From a virus: a stretch of 43,321 nt of DNA. The DNA lies in the IMG/VR virus record IMGVR_UViG_3300017605_000348, positions 1-43,321 of that record. One strand, written 5' to 3'. Numbering within the stretch: position 1 is the first letter of the stretch; each line of letters begins with the position of its first letter. The position numbers were made by a program, and so were the translations under genes. Shown here one piece after another: positions 22,960 through 29,867 of this stretch. The notes below the pieces were generated by a model, which saw only the letters and a list, made by a program, of their open reading frames with translations, did not search any database and was not told where the DNA came from.

Positions 22960-23528
22960 CGAGACTGAAGATAGGTGACACGGTCCGCATCCCCGCAGTG
23001 GAAGAGGGAACGATTGTCGATGAGTACCGGCCCGGCGTCTTCCAGGTCCGCACCCTCGGCCAGTCCGGGGACACCCTGATTTCGGCCGGCGCCCTAAAAC
23101 TGGTCGAGCCCGCAGACGACCCGAGCAAGTACCCCGTAGGCACGCTCCGACTGGGCCCGAACACCGAGTTGGTTGTCAAGTCTGACGTGGACGACTCGCA
23201 GCACTGGCAGACCGTCATGCCGAACACTGCTGCCGTCTACTACCTGGATCACGAAGTCGTCGGGTGGGAGCCTGCCGGTGCTGTGCCGGGTACGCCGGCC
23301 GCCGAGGCGCAGAAGCCCCGCGAGCCGTGGACGGGTGACGGCAGCGAGGAGCCCCCGGCGCACGTGACCATGGTGCGAGACGGGGTGGGTGACATCGCTC
23401 AGCGCGTGGCCGGGCAGTGGGACTGGGTCAAGATCGGTACCAACCTTTACGAAACACAGGCCCATTTGTCGTGGCCATGGGAGACCCTCAAACGCAATCC
23501 GCCCTACACCGAAGTCCTTCCGGAGTGA
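22956..23528 (+). CDS. paralogous early protein B (PAAE-QKP family)
   Basis: A 190-residue protein. It starts with a small beta-barrel-like segment (L-K-I-G-D-T-V-R-I-P, then E-G-T-I-V-D-E-Y), shares D-D-P-S-K, G-T-x-R-x-G-P and G-T-P-A-A-E-x-Q-K-P with paralogue A, and has an extra C-terminal segment (about 125-190) rich in Trp. No enzymatic motif visible. Overlaps the nuclease gene by four bases. Confidence 0.65.
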   Translation: MTRLKIGDTVRIPAVEEGTIVDEYRPGVFQVRTLGQSGDTLISAGALKLVEPADDPSKYPVGTLRLGPNTELVVKSDVDDSQHWQTVMPNTAAVYYLDHEVVGWEPAGAVPGTPAAEAQKPREPWTGDGSEEPPAHVTMVRDGVGDIAQRVAGQWDWVKIGTNLYETQAHLSWPWETLKRNPPYTEVLPE

Positions 23529-24349
23529 CCGACCTAGATTTGGGTGAGGTCATGGCCGCGCGGAAGGCTAGGCCCCTCTCCGGGAACACGGCCTGGGCTT
23601 CCGACTACGCGATCAACACCTTGCGCAGGGTCGTCGTCGAGCACGCCTCCCAGGCGCCCCGTTCGCTACAGCGCCACCTCGGGCCGTCGGAGTTGGGCCA
23701 CGAATGCGATCGTCAGGTCGTCGCGAAGATGGCGAACGTACCGGGTACCAACCACGTGCTCGACCCCTGGGCGTCCATCATGGGCACCGCAATGCACATC
23801 TGGCTCGCCGACGCCTTCTCGGCTGACAACACCCGGTCGGGGGTCGCGCGGTGGCTAACCGAGTTCCGCGTCACACCCAAGCCGCTGAGCAACGACGGCA
23901 CCGGAGACCTCTACGACGTACAGACCCGCTCGGTCGTAGACCACAAGGGGCAGGGAGACACATCCCGCGCCAAGCTCATCAAGTACGGCCCGCCTCTGCA
24001 CTATCGGGTTCAGCTCAAGTTGTATGGGCTGGGCTTCCGCGTGCTCGGACTGCCTGTCGAGCGGATCGTCATCGCCAGCTGGCCGCGCACGAAGTCCAGC
24101 CTCGACGCCCTGTACGTCTGGGAAGCCCCGTTCGAGGAAGATGACGAAGAGCTGGCCTGGGTGTTCAAGAAGACCCCCGAGCGCGAGGCGTTGGCCAAGA
24201 TGGTCGCCGCCGGCCAGCTCACCATCAACCAGGTGAAGGCGACGCCATCGGACGCTGACTGCATCTGGTGCCCGATTTTTCGTCCACAAGCAGTCGATGG
24301 GGGGCCTGGTTGTCCGGGAACGAAGCTACGAAACCCAGGCGCCGCCTGA
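23525..24349 (+). CDS. Cas4/AddB-like PD-(D/E)XK nuclease with iron-sulfur cysteines
   Basis: A 274-residue nuclease of the RecB/Cas4 superfamily. Visible features: G-T-A-M-H with His91, Asp128 (G-D-L-Y-D), and the core D-H-K (Asp139-x-Lys141). Four cysteines match the iron-sulfur 'staple': Cys61 (H-E-C-D-R) plus Cys246, Cys249 and Cys263. Such proteins cut DNA ends or ssDNA and often aid phage recombination. GTG 23525 lies in a GTGA overlap; ATG 23552 is possible. The 3' end overlaps the HNH gene by 82 bp, unusually long here. Confidence 0.8.
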   Translation: MTDLDLGEVMAARKARPLSGNTAWASDYAINTLRRVVVEHASQAPRSLQRHLGPSELGHECDRQVVAKMANVPGTNHVLDPWASIMGTAMHIWLADAFSADNTRSGVARWLTEFRVTPKPLSNDGTGDLYDVQTRSVVDHKGQGDTSRAKLIKYGPPLHYRVQLKLYGLGFRVLGLPVERIVIASWPRTKSSLDALYVWEAPFEEDDEELAWVFKKTPEREALAKMVAAGQLTINQVKATPSDADCIWCPIFRPQAVDGGPGCPGTKLRNPGAA

Positions 24350-24870
24350 CTGCCCTGGAAAGGCTCTTGGCCTCTCTAGTGTTGGAGGAGTCAGGGTGCT
24401 GGCTGTGGAGCGGGCAAACGGACCGCGCGGGGTACGCCCGGTTCAGCGTCCAGGGGAGGCACGTCTACGTCCACCGCTGGTCCTACGAGTACCACCTTGG
24501 CCCGATACCTGAGGGCTTGGTGCTCGACCACCTGTGTAGGACACGGAACTGCGCCAACCCGTACCACCTGGAGCCCGTGACGCAGGCCGAGAACATGGCT
24601 CGCGGTGTCGTCGCTACGAAGACCCACTGCAAGGCGGGACACCCGCTGGTCCAGGTCGAGCACAAGGAAGGCCGTAGGCGGGTGTGCCCGGTCTGCAAGC
24701 GGGCGTCCGCTCGGGCTAGCTATCAGCGCCGTCGGCCCGAAGCCCTGGAGTACCAGCGGCAGTACTACTCCGAGCACCGCGACGAGATCCGGGCCTACCA
24801 GAACGGGCGTCCCCGGAGAACCAGCCGTCCACAAGCGGCTGATGGTGTGACCCCGGATGCCCCGGCATGA
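24268..24870 (+). CDS. HNH endonuclease (HNH_3 type)
   Basis: A 200-residue homing-type HNH nuclease. C-W-L-W (near 44-47) begins a common N-terminal beta domain, and L-D-H-L-C-R-T-R-N-C-A-N-P-Y-H-L is the H-N-H core (near 86-101). A second Cys/His cluster (T-H-C-K-A-G-H and C-P-V-C-K, 118-143) should bind zinc. The end is basic and disordered. The true start is uncertain: GTG 24268 lies inside the nuclease gene, while GTG 24379 would remove part of the expected N-terminus. Possibly an intron-less homing gene inserted here. Confidence 0.85.
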   Translation: MPDFSSTSSRWGAWLSGNEATKPRRRLTALERLLASLVLEESGCWLWSGQTDRAGYARFSVQGRHVYVHRWSYEYHLGPIPEGLVLDHLCRTRNCANPYHLEPVTQAENMARGVVATKTHCKAGHPLVQVEHKEGRRRVCPVCKRASARASYQRRRPEALEYQRQYYSEHRDEIRAYQNGRPRRTSRPQAADGVTPDAPA

Positions 24871-24883
24871 AAGGCGTACGACC

Positions 24884-25060
24884 GTGAGCTTCATCAATGG
24901 CAACATGTCCTGGCTGATGCCCGATGCCGACCTCAGGGATCTACGGGACCGGCTGGAGGCCGTACAAGATCTCACCTATCAGGGGGCAGGGCCGGGGGAC
25001 AACCCGACATCTGTCCAGTGGGACAAGGAGTCCGGGGTCCTCACAATCACCTGGGACTAG
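24884..25060 (+). CDS. small hypothetical protein
   Basis: A 58-residue acidic protein. I choose GTG 24884, with AAAGG about ten bases before; an in-frame ATG 27 bases earlier is possible. Helix near 10-25 (D-A-D-L-R-D-L-R-D-R-L-E-A-V) and a beta end with G-V-L-T-I-T-W. It is followed by a weak terminator. Not recognised. Confidence 0.55.
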   Translation: MSFINGNMSWLMPDADLRDLRDRLEAVQDLTYQGAGPGDNPTSVQWDKESGVLTITWD

Positions 25061-25080
25061 CCCCCGCACCTCAATACGAC

Positions 25081-25112
25081 CCGTCGATCCCCTCATGGAC
25101 GGCGGGCCTTTT
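25081..25112 (+). terminator. weak terminator before the 251-residue gene
   Basis: CCGTC (25081-25085) pairs with GACGG (25098-25102), followed by a GC segment and TTTT at 25109-25112. The stem is short, so read-through is likely. It may separate the small-gene string from the next unit. Confidence 0.4.
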
Positions 25113-25141
25113 CATGTACACACAACGAAACGAGACACACG

Positions 25142-25897
25142 TTGACCACACCGAACATCCAAGACCCGGCCCTGCTTGCCCTTCTCCAGCAGTTCGCTGC
25201 TCAGCAGGGCACCACGCAGGCCGGCAGTACTGACCTTCCGGTTGCCCCGGCCGCACCCGTCGCAGAGCCGGCAGCGTCCGTGAGCATCGACCTCGGCGAC
25301 CTCGTGGGGAACGGTGGCTACGGCCCCGGTCTGTTCAGCCCCGACGACAAGCCGGTCACCACGTTCACGGGCACACTGGCCCAGCCGGTCTTCGCCAAGC
25401 AGGACCTCGACTACGAGACCAAGCAGCCGAAGTTCTACGACGACGGCAAGCCCGTGCCCTTGGTGTTCGTCGGCCTGGACGTGCCAGTCAGCGAGCGTCA
25501 CCCCGACGGCCGCGCTACCTGGTTCGCCCGGGGCAAGGACATCACCGAGCTCAATCGGGCGGCCACCGCGGCTGGTGTTCCCCGCGAGCTGATGAAGACC
25601 GGCTTCGAGGTGGGCGCGACCATCACGGTCAGCTACACCGAGGACCGGAAAAACCCGAGCAGGCCGGCGGCCAACGCGGCGAAGATCCGCAAGGTCACGT
25701 ACGTCCGTCCGAACCAACCAGTGACGTACAGCCACGACAAGGCGCCGAGTGTGGCCTCCCCAGGGGACGACGTCGTCTACACACGGGCTGCTCCGGTCAC
25801 CGCACCCGCGGCCCCGGCGGCAGGTCCGGAGCGGCCCGAGGGACTCACCGACGAGCAGTTCGCGGTGTACCTGAAGGCACTCGGCAAGGCGGCCTGA
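25142..25897 (+). CDS. possible single-stranded DNA-binding (OB-fold) protein
   Basis: A 251-residue protein with a Gln/Ala-rich start, a beta-rich centre (about 50-195) and a Pro/Ala-rich linker before a short C-terminal helix (L-T-D-E-Q-F-A-V-Y-L-K-A-L). Beta core plus disordered tail and helix recalls phage ssDNA-binding proteins, but no acidic tail or classic motif is present, so the call is tentative. It starts at TTG 25142 without a clear ribosome site. It stands alone between two hairpins, as an abundantly needed replication protein might. Confidence 0.5.
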   Translation: MTTPNIQDPALLALLQQFAAQQGTTQAGSTDLPVAPAAPVAEPAASVSIDLGDLVGNGGYGPGLFSPDDKPVTTFTGTLAQPVFAKQDLDYETKQPKFYDDGKPVPLVFVGLDVPVSERHPDGRATWFARGKDITELNRAATAAGVPRELMKTGFEVGATITVSYTEDRKNPSRPAANAAKIRKVTYVRPNQPVTYSHDKAPSVASPGDDVVYTRAAPVTAPAAPAAGPERPEGLTDEQFAVYLKALGKAA

Positions 25898-25910
25898 CCA
25901 ACCCGGCCCT

Positions 25911-25959
25911 AGCGCGAAGGCCCCCGCTGTCCACGTCGGACGGTTGGGGCCTTCGCGCT
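25911..25959 (+). terminator. strong hairpin terminator
   Basis: A perfect 14-bp stem AGCGCGAAGGCCCC (25911-25924) with 25946-25959, and an inner GTCC/GGAC stem in the loop. No T-run, as in many actinobacterial terminators. It ends the preceding gene's transcript and separates it from the methyltransferase. Confidence 0.75.
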
Positions 25960-25986
25960 GTCCACACTACGAGAGAAGGAGTAGCC

Positions 25987-26934
25987 GTGAAGCACGGCTC
26001 ACTGTGTACAGGCTACGGCGGACTCGACATGGCCGCACAGACCATCTTCGGCGGCGGGCTGGCTTGGGTGTCCGACATCGACCCCGGACCGATCGCCCTC
26101 CTGGCCCACCACCACCCCGACGTCCCGAACCTCGGCGACCTCAAGGTCATCAACTGGGCAACCGTCGAGCCCGTTGACATCCTCACGGCCGGCTACCCCT
26201 GCCAGCCCTTCAGCAACGCCGGACTCCGAAAGGGCACCGATGACCCCCGACACCTCTGGCCCTGGATCGCCACCGCCGTTGGCGTACTTCGACCCCGAGT
26301 CGTACTCCTGGAAAACGTCGCCTCCCACCTCCGGAAAGGCTTCGAAGTCGTTCTCGCGGACCTTGCCGCCCTCGGGTACGACGTCGCGTGGTCTGTTGTT
26401 CGCGCTTCCGACGTTGGCGCCCCTCACCAACGGTCCCGCCTCTACGTCGTTGCGACTGCTCAAGACTCCGACCTCGAACCTCGGATCGAACGGGGGACCC
26501 CAGCACCCGGACAAGCGGAAAGCGGGCGGACACGGACCGACGCTGGAGGACGAGGTGTACGCGATGTCCTTGTTCCCGACGCCGAGAGCCTCGGACGGGG
26601 AGAAGGGCGGACCGAACCAGCGGGGGTCGAGCGGGGATCCGATGCTGCCTACGATCGTGAACCGATTGACTGGCAAGAGTTCGAACCCGCCATCCGCCGA
26701 TGGGAACGCCGCCTAGGTCGTCCGACCCCGGCTCCCTCGGTGCTCGGTCCACGCGGTGGCGTGAAGGTGGCCCCGGCGTTCGGAGAATGGCTGATGGGCC
26801 TGCCCGAAGGACACATCACCGGCGTACCCGGACTGTCGATCAACGAGCAACTGAAGCTCGTCGGCAACGGCGTCGTCCCTCAGCAGGCCGAACACGCCAT
26901 CCGGTACCTGGCCGGAGAGCTGGGGTTGTTGTGA
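25987..26934 (+). CDS. DNA (cytosine-5-)methyltransferase
   Basis: A 315-residue C5-type DNA methyltransferase. Motif I is G-Y-G-G-L-D (9-14), motif IV is P-C-Q-P-F with catalytic Cys72, motif VI is E-N-V (109-111), motif VIII is Q-R-S-R-L-Y-V-V, and motif X is G-N-G-V-V-P near 291-296. It methylates C5 of cytosine, probably to evade host restriction. The target recognition region (about 160-235) is short and is coded in DNA that also contains an open second frame (see the overlapping gene). GTG start; AGAAGGA lies seven bases upstream. The next gene starts within its last four bases. Confidence 0.92.
   Translation: MKHGSLCTGYGGLDMAAQTIFGGGLAWVSDIDPGPIALLAHHHPDVPNLGDLKVINWATVEPVDILTAGYPCQPFSNAGLRKGTDDPRHLWPWIATAVGVLRPRVVLLENVASHLRKGFEVVLADLAALGYDVAWSVVRASDVGAPHQRSRLYVVATAQDSDLEPRIERGTPAPGQAESGRTRTDAGGRGVRDVLVPDAESLGRGEGRTEPAGVERGSDAAYDREPIDWQEFEPAIRRWERRLGRPTPAPSVLGPRGGVKVAPAFGEWLMGLPEGHITGVPGLSINEQLKLVGNGVVPQQAEHAIRYLAGELGLL
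26240..26716 (+). CDS. possible overlapping gene inside the cytosine methyltransferase
   Basis: In the +1 frame relative to the methyltransferase an ORF runs to 26716. ATG 26240 has GAAAGGG five bases upstream, giving 158 residues; the frame itself is open from TTG 26174. The product shows features familiar from phage methylase-linked proteins (from memory): Y-F-D-P-E-S-Y-S-W-K-T-S (near 17-28), a T-L-P-x-S-G-T-T stretch, and L-F-P-T-P-R-A-S-D-G-E-K-G-G-P-N near 111-126. Long chance ORFs are common in GC-rich DNA, so the ORF alone proves little; the ribosome site and recognisable motifs raise its odds. Confidence 0.45.
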   Translation: MTPDTSGPGSPPPLAYFDPESYSWKTSPPTSGKASKSFSRTLPPSGTTSRGLLFALPTLAPLTNGPASTSLRLLKTPTSNLGSNGGPQHPDKRKAGGHGPTLEDEVYAMSLFPTPRASDGEKGGPNQRGSSGDPMLPTIVNRLTGKSSNPPSADGNAA

Positions 26935-27377
26935 GGTCAGTACCTATCCACGGGGAGCTGACCGAAGACGGACGCCGGGTCGTGCTCATGGCCGCGGGGA
27001 TGTTCGCCGACGATGTCGAGCGGGTCGGCCGGCAACTCGGCCTGCTCACCCCTACGCCGAAGCCCACCGAGCCCAAGGGCGGCATCAGCTTCCCCGTCTC
27101 CTGGGCGCTGTGCGTTCAGTTGGCCATGACGTTCGGTTCCTCCTGGCACCCCGGCCCCCGGCTCAAGGCGTGGATCCTCGACCAGGTCCAGCGGCGCTCG
27201 TTCGAGTCGGCCCCCCTCACGATCTCGCTGCCCGACGGCTTGGTGCCCCGCCCCTACCAGGTGGACGGCGCCCAGATGATCGCGGTCCAGGGGTCATGCC
27301 TCATCACCGACGAGCCCGGGACCGGCAAGACCATCACCACGATCCTTGGCCTGCTCGAACGGGCCTCAACTTCCTGA
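26931..27377 (+). CDS. SNF2-type helicase, N-terminal part (motif I only)
   Basis: A 148-residue protein starting at GTG in a GTGA overlap with the methyltransferase. It carries R-P-Y-Q-V-D-G-A near 105-112 (Q-motif region) and a P-loop G-T-G-K-T (130-134), then ends soon after L-G-L-L-E-R-A-S. The remaining helicase motifs are absent but appear at the start of the gene at 28131, after the inserted adenine methyltransferase. It is therefore the first piece of a split helicase. Whether the halves assemble is unknown. Confidence 0.8.
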   Translation: MRSVPIHGELTEDGRRVVLMAAGMFADDVERVGRQLGLLTPTPKPTEPKGGISFPVSWALCVQLAMTFGSSWHPGPRLKAWILDQVQRRSFESAPLTISLPDGLVPRPYQVDGAQMIAVQGSCLITDEPGTGKTITTILGLLERASTS

Positions 27378-27393
27378 AGGGACAGAGGCAAAT

Positions 27394-28134
27394 ATGCGCT
27401 ACATGGGCGGCAAGAGCCGACAGGCCAAGCACCTCGCTGAGATCATCAATGCGTACGCCTCGACGGCCACCGCCTACTACGAGCCGTTCCTCGGTGGGGG
27501 CTCGGTGTTCGAGCTGGTGGCCCCGAAGGTTCCCCGCCCCTTCGCGTCCGATGTGCACCCTGACCTGATGCTGATGTGGCAGGCCCTCCTTGACGGCTGG
27601 CAGCCCCCCGAAGCCGTGTCCCGTGAGGAGTACGCAGAGCTGAAGTCGGCTGAGCCGTCGGCGCTTCGTGGCTTCGTCGGGTTTGGTTGTTCGTTCGGCG
27701 GGAAGTGGTTCGGTGGCTACGCCACGTCCCGGGGGGACGACTACTGTGGAGCGGCCCTGCGTGGTGCCCTGCGTAAGACGGCGGCTATGCGCGAGGGAGG
27801 CGCCCGGCTGGCCCTCCGGAGTTACGCGGATATAGACCCCGAGCCGGGCGCCCTCATCTACTGCGACCCTCCGTATGCCGGCACCACGAAGTACACAGGC
27901 ATCGATGCGTTCGACCACGGGGGGTTCTGGGACAGGGTAGTCGACTGGGCCATTGCTGGTGCCACGGTGCTTATCAGCGAGTACGACGCGCCCGCTGGTC
28001 CGGTCTGTGTCTGGCAGAACGCAGCCAAGAAGTCCCTTTCCAAGGGCACCAACACCGCGCCCTCCGTGGAGCGGCTCTACGCCGTCGGGGGCGGAACGTT
28101 CACCCGGGCGCTGTCGGGTCTGGTGGCGGCATGA
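27394..28134 (+). CDS. DNA N6-adenine methyltransferase, D12 class (Dam-like)
   Basis: A 246-residue Dam-type methyltransferase. It has the N-terminal R-Y-M-G-G-K-S motif (2-8), motif I Y-E-P-F-L-G-G-G-S (about 33-41) and motif IV D-P-P-Y at 158-161. It transfers a methyl group to N6 of adenine, possibly GATC-like, though the target is not readable. AGAGG lies six bases before ATG. The gene sits exactly between the two halves of the SNF2 helicase and overlaps the second half by four bases, so it seems to have been inserted into a formerly continuous gene. Confidence 0.9.
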   Translation: MRYMGGKSRQAKHLAEIINAYASTATAYYEPFLGGGSVFELVAPKVPRPFASDVHPDLMLMWQALLDGWQPPEAVSREEYAELKSAEPSALRGFVGFGCSFGGKWFGGYATSRGDDYCGAALRGALRKTAAMREGGARLALRSYADIDPEPGALIYCDPPYAGTTKYTGIDAFDHGGFWDRVVDWAIAGATVLISEYDAPAGPVCVWQNAAKKSLSKGTNTAPSVERLYAVGGGTFTRALSGLVAA

Positions 28135-29474
28135 CCTCCACCTTCCCCGTCGTCGTCATCTGCCCAGCGTCCGTCATGGACCCCTGGGTGCGCGCCTGGC
28201 AGGCCTGGGCCCCGCACCTGCGCACGGTGGCGTGGCGGGGCACTCCGGATCGCAGGCGGCAACTGAGCGGCGCTGCTGACGTGTACGTGGTCAGCTATGA
28301 CACGGCCACCCGCGACATCGGCACCGTCGCCAAGCCCGGCCCGCTGCTCAAGATGGCACCAGCCAGCCTCGTGCTCGACGAGTGCCACCTGATCAAGAAC
28401 CCCAACTCGAAGCGGTCCACCCACGTTCGACGGCTGGCGAGCAAGGCGGGCACCGTGGTCGCGCTGTCCGGTACGCCCATCACCCACAACCCGAGCGACC
28501 TCTGGCCCACCCTGGTAGCGCTCGACGGCGACGCCTGGCCCGCTCGGGAACGCTGGGTCAACCGCTACTGCGAGACCGTGCCCGGAGACTACTCGGACAA
28601 GATCCTTGGGCTCGACCCGGACCGGGAGCCGGAGTTCCGTACCGCGCTGCTCGGCCAACACCGGCGGGTGGCTAAGGCGGACGTGCTAGACCAGTTGCCC
28701 CCCAAGGTGTACAGCACCCGAGAGGTCGAGCTGCCCGCCGGGTACCGCAAGGCGTACGACGACCTTGAGCGGGACATGTTCGCTAGGATGCCAGACGGCC
28801 AGGAGCTCGGCGCCGGTCTGATCCTCACGGTCATGGGGCAACTGTCCCTGATCGCCAGCGCGGCGGCCGACGTCGAGGTCACCTACACGCCAGAGCTGGA
28901 CGAGCAGGGAGTTCCGACAGGGCTCCAGAAGCCGCACTATCACGTCGAACTGAAGGCCCCTAGCTGGAAGGTCGACGCTCTGCTTGAGGTGCTGGAGGAG
29001 CGGCCCGCCAAGCAAACGGTCGTGTTCGCGCCGTCCAAGCAGCTCATCATGCTGGCTGGGCAGGCGGCCACCGCGGCGGGTTACCGGGTCGGCTACATCG
29101 TCGGCGGCCAGTCGCCCAAGGCACGCACGGCCACAGTGGACAGCTTCCAGGCGGGCGGGCTCGACGTCATCTGCGTCACGACCCAAGCCGGGGGAGTGGG
29201 CATCACCCTCACCGCGGCGAGCACGGCCGTCTTCCTTCAGCGGCCTTGGTCCCTTGTGGACGCTCTCCAGGGCGAGGACCGGCTGCACCGGATCGGCGCC
29301 GAGCACCACGAGTGCATCGAGATCATCGACATCGTCGCGTCCAACACGATCGACAGCCGGGTCCGCACCATGCTCCGCGAGAAGGCGGGACAACTGGCCG
29401 ACCTAGTCCAGGACCCCCGGATCGTGGCCGAGCTACTCGGTGGCGAGTCCGTTACCCAGCAGGGGAAGAAATGA
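28131..29474 (+). CDS. SNF2-type helicase, C-terminal part (motifs Ia-VI)
   Basis: A 447-residue protein starting in an ATGA overlap. It begins directly with motif Ia (V-V-V-I-C-P-A-S), then D-E-C-H (83-86, Walker B), S-G-T-P-I (motif III), V-V-F-A-P (motif IV), T-T-Q-A-G-G-V-G-I-T-L-T (motif V) and Q-G-E-D-R-L-H-R-I-G (motif VI). These are SNF2/DEAD-like ATPase motifs; the family acts as translocases or helicases on DNA. Motif I is missing here and lies in the gene at 26931-27377. It needs that part to bind ATP. Confidence 0.9.
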   Translation: MTSTFPVVVICPASVMDPWVRAWQAWAPHLRTVAWRGTPDRRRQLSGAADVYVVSYDTATRDIGTVAKPGPLLKMAPASLVLDECHLIKNPNSKRSTHVRRLASKAGTVVALSGTPITHNPSDLWPTLVALDGDAWPARERWVNRYCETVPGDYSDKILGLDPDREPEFRTALLGQHRRVAKADVLDQLPPKVYSTREVELPAGYRKAYDDLERDMFARMPDGQELGAGLILTVMGQLSLIASAAADVEVTYTPELDEQGVPTGLQKPHYHVELKAPSWKVDALLEVLEERPAKQTVVFAPSKQLIMLAGQAATAAGYRVGYIVGGQSPKARTATVDSFQAGGLDVICVTTQAGGVGITLTAASTAVFLQRPWSLVDALQGEDRLHRIGAEHHECIEIIDIVASNTIDSRVRTMLREKAGQLADLVQDPRIVAELLGGESVTQQGKK

Positions 29475-29851
29475 CGAAGGATCTCGATGTCGTCCGAACC
29501 AATACGGCCGAAGCCCTATGGGGCACTGAAGACACGCTAGGCGTCTTCGACGAGGTGGCCACCGAGCGACTAAATCAGGACAAGAGGTTCGGCGAGCAGA
29601 ACCACCCGGACATCGGTGGTCCGAACGCAGATCGGTTGCGCCAGTACTACAGCCGTAACGCGGACGATCACCGCCACGACAACGACCACCGGGGGGACTG
29701 GCCTCTTGCCTGGGATGGCATCCTCCTCGAAGAGGTCTACGAGGCTCTCGCCGAGTCCGACCCCGCCAAGCTTCGCGCCGAGCTGGTCCAGGTTGCGGCC
29801 GTCGCTGTTGCGTGGATAGAAGCTATCGACCGTAGGACAGAGAAAACCTGA
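29471..29851 (+). CDS. MazG-like NTP pyrophosphohydrolase
   Basis: A 126-residue all-helical protein. Near 83-116 it reads L-L-E-E-V-Y-E-A followed by a second E-L-V-Q-V-A-A-V helix, the E-E-x-x-E plus second helix arrangement of MazG-type enzymes. These hydrolyse (d)NTPs to monophosphate and pyrophosphate. A His/Asp-rich loop lies at 55-72. It may clean the nucleotide pool or remove host alarmones. Coupled to the helicase by an ATGA overlap. Confidence 0.75.
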   Translation: MTKDLDVVRTNTAEALWGTEDTLGVFDEVATERLNQDKRFGEQNHPDIGGPNADRLRQYYSRNADDHRHDNDHRGDWPLAWDGILLEEVYEALAESDPAKLRAELVQVAAVAVAWIEAIDRRTEKT

Positions 29852-29867
29852 TCCCGTAGGAGTAACC

